From Durusdinium trenchii (Eukaryota > Sar > Dinophyceae > Suessiales > Symbiodiniaceae), in NCBI GenBank assembly GCA_963970005.1, contig CAXAMN010014113.1, forward strand, positions 874,478-938,477: DNA of 64,000 bases. Direction: 5' to 3'. The notes beneath the pieces were generated by a model. That model ran no database searches. It saw nothing but the letters and a program-made list of their open reading frames with translations, and was not told where the DNA came from. The position numbers were made by a program, and so were the translations under genes. Shown here in pieces: positions 20,677-31,398 of the stretch; the stretch's first letter is position 1; each line of letters opens with the position of its first letter.

Positions 20677-22431
20677 TCACCCCGGCCTCACCAAATACTT
20701 ACAGTCAATCCACTTGGCATATGCTGCTTGAAGATACCTGTCTAAAACACGGTGTAAAACAGGGCCTCTGGCCGTAACTTTCCGACTTAGTCGGGAGCCA
20801 CGGCCAATAAAGTCTTCGTTCTGCTGGCAGCTTGTGCCAATTGGATTAAGAGCAACTCGGCCTTCCTCCCCAGCTTTGTGCAGATCAACCATCCAGTGGT
20901 GCAGGATATGTATCTTCGGCTGAAGAATGAAGTGGTTGCGTCCTTGATTCGCTGCATCTGCTGCTAAGTCTGCGTAGCGCCTGAGAAACTTCAAGCCGTT
21001 TTGGCCAATGTGCAAACTCTCTTGATGACTCAGAAAAAGATCACCCATATACATTCCACGTATTGCCGCTTGTATGGCGAAGCAAGCCTCCATCGCTTTC
21101 ACTAGCAATGGCTCGTTGTCAAAGCGCTCATTCTTGAATCGCCACTCGACAAAGTCCATGAGGACAGTAGACAATGCACCTTTATGCCAACTGCCAGTTG
21201 GATAGTCTCGCAACGTGTTCCACTGTAGAAGCTCTTTCGAAAGCTTGAGGACATGACAACGGCGTTTGGTACGATTGCACCAACCACGGTACATGCCAGT
21301 CAATGCATCGAAGCGTTCCTCGATGTTGCCTTGTGGAAATTGCTCTGACATCAACGCCAAGACAGATCCCAGAAAATTCTTGGATACACCAAGATGCCAA
21401 GTATGAAACACATCGAAGTGAAACAAGGCGGGCAGTTTGCCCTGAGTGTGGGGTCCACGGATGAATGGACTTGGAACCTCAAAGGGATCTTCTTGATGAA
21501 GAGTCTGTATCCAAGACGGCCGCCGAGTGGCAATCTGCTCGAACTGTATGTCCACCTGTCCTGCTCTACACAGGTGGCATATGCCAGCTGGTAGCCGGCG
21601 CTGGGCAATTCGTTTCTGTATGTTGTTAAACGATCTCTTGAACTGGCCACTTTTGTGTAAAAATGGCCAATCGCCAGTAATGGCGAGCAAGACACCCCAA
21701 TGAACTGTGCCAACATCATCCTGCACTCCGCTGTCAAACATGAACATGCTTTCCTGTGCAGCCTCCTCAAGAACTGATGTCCATACAAAAGCCTTCTTTT
21801 CTACATAGTCCTTTTTCCTCAATGCTGTAAAGAGAAAACGCGATGTATAGCTGTGTCCTTTGAAGTTTGGTTGCAACTTCAAATACCGCTTCAACGTCGG
21901 CTTCCGCCTCTTCCGTTTCTCAACACACACTCCTCGTCCCAGCATTGAGTAGAAGCTCAAAATCATAAATGGTGAATGCTTCCGTGACCGGCCCTCATCC
22001 CCGTGAAGGCACAGTGGAATGCACCGTTCAAGGCATAGTTCACCTCGAGCTTCTTTTGCAAACACATCGTGTTCCGGATCCCATGTTTTGTAAAGAGCCC
22101 AGAAGCGGCGCAAAATCGCCCGTTCTCTCTTCACATCTGGCCTCATCAGCCCAGTCATGATGTGAAGGCAGTTGTTTCCAAGCATGTACTGAAACCAAGA
22201 GCGCAGCTTCAAGACGGGGATGTCAACTTCCGGATCCTTTGTGGTCAATCTAGATCTTTCGATACCCAAAGCTAAACCGTACTTCTTCACCAGGACTCGG
22301 TGAGTATCGCGCTCTGAGTGCGTATCATTGCAACGTGCTATGTCTAGGAGGCCCCCTGAAGAGGCTGCTGCAGTTTCACCTATGTCTGCAACCACCTCCC
22401 GCGCCGTGCTGATAGCTGCCGCGCAGGATGC
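20677..22431 (-). CDS. Large single-exon domain (about 585 aa) of a dinoflagellate multicopy family, transposase-like architecture
   Basis: The exon starts at AG|GCATCC (22431) and stays open to TGA at 20677. An earlier exit is possible at TATTTG|GTGAGG. Landmarks in order: DIPVLKLRSWFQYMLGNNCL near residue 70; ERCIPLCLHGDEGRSRK near 140; GVLLAITGDWPFLHKSG near 245; CHLCRAGQ near 290; FHFDVFHTWHLGVSKNFLGS near 345; LQPKIHILHHWMVDLH near 515; NPIGTSCQQNEDFIGRGSRL near 540. This chain is characteristic of a family repeated many times in Symbiodiniaceae genomes. The order GDWP, then C-x2-C, then a His/Asp-rich FHxDxFHxxHLGV motif loosely recalls CACTA-type TNP2 transposases; that parallel is my inference. 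There are no stops or frameshifts over 1.7 kb, so the copy is intact or young. Its neighbours to the right on the same strand are other members of the same family set. Confidence 0.72.
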   Translation of the reverse strand, partial: ASCAAAISTAREVVADIGETAAASSGGLLDIARCNDTHSERDTHRVLVKKYGLALGIERSRLTTKDPEVDIPVLKLRSWFQYMLGNNCLHIMTGLMRPDVKRERAILRRFWALYKTWDPEHDVFAKEARGELCLERCIPLCLHGDEGRSRKHSPFMILSFYSMLGRGVCVEKRKRRKPTLKRYLKLQPNFKGHSYTSRFLFTALRKKDYVEKKAFVWTSVLEEAAQESMFMFDSGVQDDVGTVHWGVLLAITGDWPFLHKSGQFKRSFNNIQKRIAQRRLPAGICHLCRAGQVDIQFEQIATRRPSWIQTLHQEDPFEVPSPFIRGPHTQGKLPALFHFDVFHTWHLGVSKNFLGSVLALMSEQFPQGNIEERFDALTGMYRGWCNRTKRRCHVLKLSKELLQWNTLRDYPTGSWHKGALSTVLMDFVEWRFKNERFDNEPLLVKAMEACFAIQAAIRGMYMGDLFLSHQESLHIGQNGLKFLRRYADLAADAANQGRNHFILQPKIHILHHWMVDLHKAGEEGRVALNPIGTSCQQNEDFIGRGSRLSRKVTARGPVLHRVLDRYLQAAYAKWIDCKYLVRPG

Positions 22432-22649
22432 CTAAGCCGGGTTCGGAAGCAACGTTAACAAGTAACTGGCTGGACAGGTACATAGTGCAACACATTATAT
22501 ACATGCCCATGATTCCAAATGAAAAGAGGCAGTGTTCTCTCATCAGGTTTCTAAAGCATTCCACTCTAAAGTAACATCAAGTGCTACAGCAGTCGCAAGG
22601 TGTCCCTTTTCACAATTGAAGCGCCATTCCGGTGTACTGCATCATTCGA

Positions 22650-23922
22650 TCAGCTCACATTGACAGCTTTGCGCCGCATTGGCTTGATCGGAGGTGGATA
22701 CTTGAAGCTCCTGTATACTACATAAGTGCTGAAAGCTTCATTCCCCGATGTGAGGGATGGCTTCACTGTATCGCCACCAGATTTGATGTTTCTGCAGCCA
22801 GGATGGCCTCAAACAAAGAATGGAGGCCATCAAGTAAAGGCAAGTCATCCACACAAACTGATATCTTAAAACAATTTAACAACAGCGTTCGTGAACACAC
22901 AAACCCACCCTAACTTTTAAAGGTTGAAAGTTTTGTTGATAGTCATGCCCAGTGACTTCGATACAAGTCAATCAGCGTGGCTTCCAGCATCGCAGGACTG
23001 TAGGGTTCATTGGTCTCAAAGAGCACAACCATGTTCGACCATTTGTCAGAAGCATGTTGATATCCATAGAGTGAGTTTCCCCACCGCCAAGCAACATTGT
23101 GGGTAAAACCGACTTTCCAAATCATAGGCGAATGCTTTGCAAACAAATCTTCCAGAACAATCTTGGAGTGCCGAAGGATCGCACCGGCTGTCAACCCTGC
23201 TTTGGGAATCTTGAACTCAATGGATGCGAAACTATTACAAAGTGATGAAGTCAGACTTGTACACTGCATGATAGTCTCACCAGCTATGTTCTTTGTTGTC
23301 CCGATTGGTTCCAGAAGGGCGCCATCTTGATCCTTAAGACTGACAGTTGAACCATCCAAGTCATTCGGAGCTGCTTGCAATGGCGTTGGTCGATTCCAAG
23401 GAAATGGCAGACACTTGTCCTGACAGGGTTTGGGAATCAATTCGATCAACAATGAATAAACTGACCGATACACATTTTTGAGTCGGGAGTTTCGGGAGTT
23501 CGAATTAACAAAGTCAAAACGATGAAACATAAAGGCAAACAAGATTCTGAGCGGTGACATGTAAACAAATCCCAGAGCTCTTCGTCAGCGCTTTCAGCTG
23601 GCATGGGCCCAGGCTTAAAGCGGTGAATCTCTAACAGCCATCTTGATCCTTCAAAGGCTATCCCGAATCAAGGTAAAAGTTTTTTTGTGTACCACTTCGG
23701 ATGCTGATACGCTGACTTGAGGATGATTGTTCACCAAGGCTTGGACACCTTCGCCAATGCGGTTGGAGATTCCTCGTACAGCTTGTCCAGGCCGAGCACC
23801 TGGCATGTGGTGGACTGGAAACTGAAGACGAAAACCATATAGGTCTCCAATTCGTTAGACGTCGCATATGTTTTCATCTCTTGCGCACACAACTCCCAAT
23901 GAACCCTGATTGCTGGATGCAT
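22650..23922 (-). CDS. GIY-YIG-like module protein, multi-exon
   Basis: The candidate start is ATG at 23922 (exon to about 23731: ELETYMVFVFSFQSTTCQVL). Another exon near 23660-23580 contains HRFKPGPMPAESADEELWDL. The 23560-22957 exon contains SPMIWKVGFTHNVAWRWGNS, then LYGYQHASDKWSNMVVLFET and PAMLEATLIDLYRS. A 149-nt GT-AG intron (22956-22808) joins in frame to HPGCRNIKSGGDTVKPS and AFSTYVVYRSFK, ending at TGA 22650-22652. The pattern K-V-G-x-T-H-x5-R, then a Tyr/Gly-rich strand and M-L-E-A-x-L-I, resembles the GIY-YIG nuclease fold, but the strict GIY...YIG tyrosines are not evident, so activity is uncertain. Some exons in 23.7-23.55 kb are approximate. It belongs to the same multicopy family set as its neighbours and may be one gene with 22431-20677. 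Confidence 0.58.
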
Positions 23923-24223
23923 GGTGCAAACTGCAGTGAGAACCCCGAATATCTAAGAGCGCAGATTTCTACTGCAAAGCTCTCATGTAATTGCTCGCTT
24001 TGTAAGACTTCTTCATGTTTTTGCAGCAGGGATTTTGGAGTTGGTATTGTGGAAACACACAGGCGGACACCATATATATTTCATGCACATCATAGAACAA
24101 AAACAAGTTGGCTACCAAAGTTCAAAGCGAGACCTGTGGAAATTAGCCACAGTCACGAACTTGCATATCATATTGCGCACGTTTGCACAACCCAGCAAGG
24201 CAAAAATTAATCAAAGCTCAAGT

Positions 24224-27200
24224 CTACTTTGCAGCGGCCTTTGCCTTTGCTGACTTGCCACCAGCCGGAGCGTTCTTGTGGCGTTTGTTTTTTTTAGCTC
24301 CTTTAGCAGAAGTACCACCATTACCATTACCTGCAGAATTATCACCCTGCTCCTCACTCTTCTTCTTGGCAAAGAACTTCTTGTTGGTCCTGCAGGGCCA
24401 ATCCATGCAATTGATGTTTATAATGCATGTGCATATACAAAACAGCTAAAAGATGCTAAAAGCACAAAGACCGAGCCGATCAACAATATGTTTCCAAGAT
24501 GTGTCATGATTGAAAGGTTATATACAATTCCCCAGAGTGCTATGACCATATCATGTCGATTGGCTTTGCGCAGGCGGTCCTTGCTTTCAACTCGGCGGAG
24601 GCTGCCTTGCTACACCTGATCAGCGACAAGCGTTCGAAGCTTGGCATGGGTTTATATCAGTGGAGTGGGGCCCATACGCAATGCTGGCTTTCTTCATGGC
24701 ACTCTCGGACTGCTTGTAGAACCTTGTCATGCGAATTTGGGGCAACGCCTTTAGAGTGATAGCAACTGTTGGTCTTGATCGAGATTAAATTGCCTAAGTT
24801 GTGCACTCCTCGGTAAAGAAACCTTCACTTTCCCCAGTGCACCACGCTGCGCTGCAAACATCATACTGCTTGTCAATGTTGGCAATCTCATCCTTCAGGA
24901 TCTGAATGTACCTGGGCATGGACTGGGTGGAAGCGCTGGAGATCTTTAGGTGGATTGGAAAGACTCTTGACTCAAAAAGGTGCAAAACCTACGATTTGAA
25001 ACAGGAAACGCTATCGCTTGCGGATCATCGAACTTGGTTTCAATCTCGCGAATCAGTGATCGCAATTTCCCGCTTTTTGCCATCATTGAATCTAAGACTT
25101 TGCGCAAGGCTTCTTTCGACTAACAGGGTTTGAACAAAAACACATACTTCATTGGTACAACGGATGGTGGTATAACAACAACTTCAAGCCCATGCATGAA
25201 AACATATGAAAACATATATTCATTTTGAGGCCGATATAAACCACAAGGGCATGAACAAACGAAACACCCGCTCCTGCCCGTATTTGGATTGCGTAGTAGG
25301 CATATGAACACTCTTCTGAGAACCCTCAACCGACTGGCGCTTCTCCATTTGGGAAACTCCGGCAAATTCAGTTCCGAGCGAGCAAGATGGATCCGTATCT
25401 GCCTGGCGGGAAAGTGGTGATGAACTTAACACTACAGGCTTTGAGAAATAGATTTGTGATAAAACATATTAACAAGTACAATAGGGTGGTAGGAAGCCTG
25501 CTTGTTCCGTTCATGTAGCTCTTCATATGTCAAGCTCTCTTTGCGCTGTCCGGACTCTTTGACGACGACATAAATCTCTTCTACACCATCGTAGCGGTTT
25601 CTCCTTACAACATGCACCACTCAAACATGAACACGCGTGATCATGCAACGCGACTTGGCGACTTGAATCGTAATTAACATTGCAATTACTCCTGTAGTGG
25701 GAGTCCCCAAGAGACTTGCAATATGCCAAAGCTCCTTGAATGCGTGTCCTAAGATTTGTTGAGGTGCATTTGGATTCTTTACACTGCACACCAAATGGGT
25801 TTTCATCAACGCATGTCTTATATGAGGACCCCACTCAGACCATTTCAACTCCCGGAGCTCTGTGATGGAATACCACCCCTCATCCACAGTAATTTCGATG
25901 CTCTTCTTCCGGGAGACTGCAATCTTGATGCGGCACAGGAATTGTTCCTGGTTGTGAGACTGCACCAAGAGATTGAAGTAGAAGGGCGTTTGCATGTAAC
26001 TATAGAGCTTCAATATATATCACATGGCAAATGGCATTGGATTTATTGTTCGTTATATATCGATCGATCGTTATATGTCTTCATTACTGTTTTGTTCAGT
26101 CAGACCAAAACAAACATGCAAATGCACATGGTGTCCTGGTCAAAATTGACCTCGCAATACAAATCCGCTAGTTTATCACGGTCTCCATTTTGCCACTCGG
26201 ATTTCAACATCTCAGGAGCATCCAACTTTACGCGTTTCTGGTGTGGTCGCACCCAGCGCATGATCTTGGCCTTCGCTGCTCGACGAAGCTTGTCCTGCAC
26301 GAAAATGAACGACGCTGCGTGAACCCATCGACCCTTGATACAATAAAATTCATTCAAACTGCCACGGTTAACATACGCTGACTTTGGAATCAAGCATGCT
26401 ATAAGTTTGAAGAATCCCTATGGCCTTGCGGGACCCCCGGAAGCCTCCAGTATGCTCTGGATCTGATCCCTGTGTAGCATTGGTAGACTTGCTTTCATCT
26501 GGTGTCTCATCACCTGTCTTAGGGGTTGGTTCCACGGGCACATCGACCTTGACGATCTTGAGCTCTGGCTCAAGAGAAGCACTTCCGGGCTCGGCGGGTG
26601 TCATCTCACCGGCATCCCGTTTGGCCCGTGCTGGAGTAGGGATTGGTGGAGTCGGTGTAGTGAATAAATCCGGTTTGTTTCCACCATCTTCTACCTCAAG
26701 ACTTGTGAATACCCTGTGACACAATCAATCATATTGACCAGCATGCAGTCAATCTTCTAATAAAGAAAGATCAAGTGGACATACCAAGTTCAAACTCCAG
26801 TATGTGGAAATTCCGAGCTGATAACCTTCCAGGCGGCTGAACAACCAGCTAACTCTTCCGCTGTAGCCTTGGAGACAGAATACTATAGATCGATCGATAT
26901 ATAGATCTTTCAGCTATTATAGTTTTCTCCACCCTCTACCATCCGAACCATGTCCACCGACATTGGCATAAAGAATGATGGCTAAGGATTGAACTGGAAG
27001 TGTTTCCACGTCTGTGACCACTGGCTCCTTGGCATCGGGAGCCCACGTATATCGAGCGAATAAAACATTGGTCATATTGTGAGTGTGTTTTTTGCGAGAA
27101 CAATGGTTTCACTGTTCAACCTGTTACATACCAACATCAATCTAAGCAGATAGCCGACGGCTGGGAATCATTAGAATAGTTGATGTCAAACTCAATGTCC

Positions 27201-27383
27201 TGCAAAGGTATTATCAAGATCAACACTGCACAATATATACATTGTGTTGTTCAGTGTTGAATGAAAGACACAAACATATATATCCTGCAGCTCTTGTAGG
27301 AGGGCTGCTTCATCACTAGCCATCTCCACATGTGCAATTCCATCAGCAAGAGTTGCACAACTCCCAAGCACCGAAGCTGACAT
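24224..27383 (-). CDS. Multi-exon coiled-coil protein with Lys-rich tail, dinoflagellate repeat family
   Basis: ATG at 27383 opens SASVLGSCATLADGIAHVEM and ALLQELQ, followed by a GA donor (CTGCAG|GATATA). Further exons: about 26720-26370 (Pro/Thr-rich, VKVDVPVEPTPKTGDETPDE), 26340-26140 (VQDKLRRAAKAKIMRWVRPH and KSEWQNGDRDKLADLYCEVN), 25975-25770 (DEGWYSITELRELKWSEWG), 25615-25490 (RRNRYDGVEEIYVVVKESGQ), 25430-25270, 25115-24985 (LRKVLDSMMAKSGKLRSLIR), 24945-24830 (RYIQILKDEIANIDKQYDV), 24750-24660 and 24400-24224 (KKFFAKKKSEE, then a Lys/Ala tail ending AAAK and TAG). The tail and the basic clusters suggest nuclear localisation or nucleic-acid binding. The middle helices predict a coiled coil. 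The second exon near 27200 (DIEFDINYSNDSQPSA) meets a TGA unless an unseen donor precedes it, so that border is unresolved. The function of the family is unknown. Confidence 0.55.
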
Positions 27384-27685
27384 GCTTCAAGCACACTAAA
27401 GTGAAGAGTGACAGAGCCCTGATCAGCTTAGGAGTGTGTCATCCAATGATCGAAGGAAAAAGACACGCAAAAGCTCTGAAGGGAGCGATACAAAGTATAA
27501 ACTGTATGGTTCGAGTCATGAACGGAAAGCTTCAGATCTCAAAGCGCGCTTTGACCACTGTCCACAATGCCGGTCGCGAGGTCAGAACGGCTCATGTTAA
27601 TTATGATTTGGAATGCGTGGTCAGGCCAGTGTCCGGCACGGCCACACACAAAGTTCTAAAATATTGCCCAAAAACCTCTCTGGTG

Positions 27686-27862
27686 AGGGGGTCCATACCC
27701 GTAATTATTTTTACGGGGATGTACGGGTAAATTACGGGTTGGGTACGGGTTTGGGAAACCCGATGTTTGCTAGGACACCCGGGGTTTGGTCTTCCAGGTT
27801 ACGGGGATGTACGGGTAAATTACGGGTTTGGTACGGCCTGGGTACGGGTTTAGACCACACCC
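27686..27862. repeat. Tandem TTACGGG-rich duplication upstream of a minus-strand gene
   Basis: TTACGGGGATGTACGGGTAA plus ATTACGGGT occurs twice (about 27711 and 27799). Between the copies are a GGGTACGGGTTTGGG variant and AACCCGATGTTTGC. The last motif also occurs at 34788-34802. It lies just upstream of the start at 27383. Confidence 0.55.
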
Positions 27863-28031
27863 GTTATTTTTTTAGAAAAAAACACACAAATATTGATAGG
27901 AGTCATCAAACGTCTTTCACTACCACAATGTTTCATCTTTCAGTCCAAAACTAGAATGTCAGCATGAGTGAGCACATGATATACCTATCAAATCACACCA
28001 GATCATCAAGCTTCTTGGGCATCAAGGGCAA

Positions 28032-29498
28032 CTATTCATCAGGCACAACCAACTTCTTGTACCTTCGTAGATAGTTGTACACTGGGATAAAATCAGCTGA
28101 GCCCCAAAGGTCAGATACTGGCCACTCAGGGGCACGGAAAGTTTCAAAAGCCGACGGCAGCTCTCCATCCCGTGGCAACTCAGGTTGGCCTGTTGCGGTC
28201 TTCTTCATTTCCTCTGCAATGTCAACCACTGCCCTGGCGAAAGGCACCGGATAAATCCTGGGCGGACGGATCGCAGGTCTTCACTTTTTTTGGTTTGGGG
28301 GGGGGGCAGACACGGCAAGAGTACATTCAGCTCACAGTTGTAACAAAGGTAAATTAATATGAGGCTCTCAGTGGCACGTAGGTGTTCTGTACCTTTGTAT
28401 CGTTGTTTTCCAGAACCATCGACATATTTGACCGCACTCTTGACTTTGGAATCCTTGTTCTTCCATCCAACCAACTTGCCTTTGTCGAGTTTTAATACAG
28501 CAGGTGTGTTGGCATAGAGGTAGTGGCGTTTGGCAGTACGGGATGAATAATGTGCCATCCACCATCGGACCTGCTGCACCTGCGCGAAGGATATTCAAGT
28601 GTCACTTGTGTTATGTCGATCGATCTATAAAATGAGTTGCTGATTTCTTTCATGCATGATCTTATTAAGGCCAATGGTGAAGGCCAATGGTGTGATTCAT
28701 GGTTGCACCACAAATTGGAGATAGGGCCCTGACTGAGAACTCGTGACCGCACTCGAAAATGTGTTGGATGGTTTCCCTCCAAAGAGGATAGAATTCCAGA
28801 AGTGATCCATTGGGCTGTTCCACTGACCATGCACCACCAAGAGCGGTCACCAAAAGAATCAATCCGCATGTCCTGACAGTTGACATTTGTTGGATGCACA
28901 TGCATATGATAAATGCGAACTAGACCCTTCGGTTAAAAGTACGAATCATAGAGCGACATCTCCGTATGATTTTCCAAAACCAATCCTTTCCAATAGCTTG
29001 TTGGCCAACGCAACTGACTTGTAGGGGGTGTGTCCGACAGGCGCGCACGCTGATCGTTGACTGGTCCCCACATTCATCTTGGAAAATGAAGAGCACTTCA
29101 CCCCAAAGTGGCTTGCAAATCCATTGGGATCTGCCCGCAAAAGGAACAGAATAGCCAGCCTCAGTGCTACTCATCCAGAACCCCCGAGCGATATGGCGGT
29201 GTATAAATTTGTAGGAAACAGAAACCCAACACACAATGCATTCAAGAAACGCATATCCAGATGAATGTGTCAGGTCCATGAAGTTCGACTTTCTATAGCT
29301 AGGCTGATCATTATCCAATAGATCAAAGCGGGCAGACCTGTATTCACTAGCATGCATCATGGTGGTCAGTCTCCCCACGCCGGCATAGAACTCCAGCCAC
29401 TGAAACTCCTGGCACGGAATATGACTGGAAGGAATCTCAAACATTTGTTCATGCATAAGTAATTGTTTCGGACATTGGTTGAACTCAGACAGTTCCAA
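28032..29498 (-). CDS. Methyltransferase-like module, 3' exons of the 34.3-28.0 kb gene
   Basis: The exon at about 29460-29270 encodes QWLEFYAGVGRLTTMMHASE and RFDLLDNDQPSYRKSNFMDL. The E-F-Y-A-G-x-G-x-x-T pattern followed by an Asp-containing strand is what a class I S-adenosylmethionine pocket looks like. The next exon, about 29128-28990, reads GFASHFGVKCSSFSKMNVGT and SQRSACAPVGHTPYKSVALA. 28880-28745 gives GGAWSVEQPNGSLLEFYPLW. 28575-28370 gives VRWWMAHYSSRTAKRHYLYA and KQRYKGTEHLRATE. 28247-28032 gives ARAVVDIAEEMKKTATGQPE and ends YKKLVVPDE with TGA. This series is a well-populated Symbiodiniaceae family. A methyltransferase activity is my inference from the glycine motif and the E-Q-P that recalls the N-P-P-type loops; no substrate is known. 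The short exon near 29975 (NELVWRLRRLHAPK, AAG|GTGGGG) probably belongs here too. Confidence 0.6.
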
Positions 29499-31089
29499 TA
29501 TAAAAATTTAAAAAATATATAGTGAAGCACACGGGTTCGTATTGAACTTATATTGTCTCGATCTCCTGCTTGATCTCATGTGACCAGGTCAACAAGAGGA
29601 TGATCATCACCAAGACCTCGGCTTTCGGATATTGCTTCTCGGAAGAATCTCATTCAACCGCTCAACACACATCCCATCGATATCAGGAGCGTACTTGTTT
29701 GTTCATGTTTGTTGAGTTATCATTTTGGTGACAGCTCATAGTGGAGCATGATAATACTGGTCATGCATATGACTCAATGGAACATTTCTGGAGTTCTACT
29801 GCTTCCGAGAGAAACCATCCAACACATTTCTTGACCGAGTGAATGGGTTTCAATGTATATACTTTTTGGAAAACACACCCACTCTTGCTGCATATCGATT
29901 CATGCATCTTATAATGAAATCTGTCGCATTGGTACTCAGACCCCCACCTTCGGAGCATGAAGCCGTCGGAGTCTCCAAACCAGTTCATTTATGCACAACA
30001 TTGCAACAGCTTATGAGGACAACAGTGAGAAGGCAGCTTGGATGACAATCAATAAATCATTACGAATTTGCAGGGTTGTAGGTTGATGCATGTGTTTCTA
30101 AATGGAGCCCACTTGCGGACAATAAAGCTGACATAGTCGGTTGGTTCGTGCTTTGCAAGGCCAAAAATTCACCCTTGCCAAACAGGTTTCATCAACATTT
30201 CCCTTCAACAAGACTTGCCCATGCACAAAACTTGACTTGACACACAGATATGATCATCCACATGGGCCACATGGATGCGAAAATATAATCAAGCCAGAAG
30301 TGCATTTCTTTTTTAAAGTGTTGGCCCTGACCTTCCAAAGGTTGTGGCGCCTTTTGATCGTGGCAGCCGATTGATCCATGACCTCGGCCATCAGGACCAA
30401 AGAAACGGTTTCATGGAAGTTGGGGGAGGGAAAGAGTGAAGGGATCAAAGAAGTCCAGATCGCATGGGTGGATGTGTCCCGACCAGTGTTATTCGATCCT
30501 TACAGTTCTAACTGAGTGATTTTATGTTGAAAACACTTGTCCTATAGCTCGGTCTTGAGAATTCCCACCTATTCCCACGGTTCCGCACAAGTCAGCAGGC
30601 ATCTCTTTTTTGGCACTGATCGAAGTTGTTCCGGTTTGAGATTGAACCACGAATCGACTTGAAGTAGGTTCTAAAAATGGCTGGTGCTAGTTTACAGCTA
30701 TAACTGTTTGTTTTGAACAGATTTCTCTGACAAGAAGGGATTACATTTGAACATGATTCCTCAAACGGTGTATATATGCAAACTTCCGTGGACGCCGATG
30801 GACCCAAGCACCTGCCAAGAAGGTTCTAAGCCGAAGATGTTGACTCCCACACGATAGTGCCCGAAGCTTCAACAAACCATCATTCTACAGTAACAATGTG
30901 AACATGACAACAAACGATTGGGATGGTTGTTAGCTGCGAACACTAATAGCTTCGGGTTGTTGCGTGGCCACTGTAAGCACCAATTTTGGGAGATGTATGT
31001 GTGGCTCCCCACAAGTTGATTGCAACTTGCTTCCCTGCACACTCCAATTGGCGCAGCCTATGTGGCACAACACTTTAAATCACATCAAA

Positions 31090-31243
31090 TCAATCGCTGG
31101 AGTTCTTCAGCGAGCCATCTTTCAAAACTTCTTTTGCCAACTCCTTCAACTTAAGCATGGTTTCCTGGATGCTGTTACGATCGCTGTCAGTGAGAGAAGA
31201 TGCAGCACCACGTTGAGCAATCAAATCGTCCATGTAGGTGGCC
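31090..31243 (-). CDS. Short helical exon, same gene or separate C-terminus
   Basis: Starting at CTGAG|GCCACC, it reads ATYMDDLIAQRGAASSLTDS, then RNSIQETMLKLKELAKEVLK and ends NSSD with TGA. It follows the 34.3-31.4 kb exons on the same strand. The phase does not match the apparent TAG-terminated end at 31399, so a donor upstream of that stop must exist if they are one gene. Confidence 0.45.
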
Positions 31244-31398
31244 TCAGAGCAAATAATACTACCAATCATTGCAAAGAACACCCAGTTGCAATGTACACAC
31301 ACAAATTAACTCTGAGAAAGTGTTGGACCAAGACCTCAAACAACTTAAGGCACACAGGTGCGTGATCATGTGCGCAAAGGCTTCGATTACTGAACACG

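Noticed and set aside
27686..27862. Internal telomere repeat
   Set aside because: The unit is TTACGGG in mixed arrangement, not the TTTAGGG array expected for dinoflagellate telomeres.
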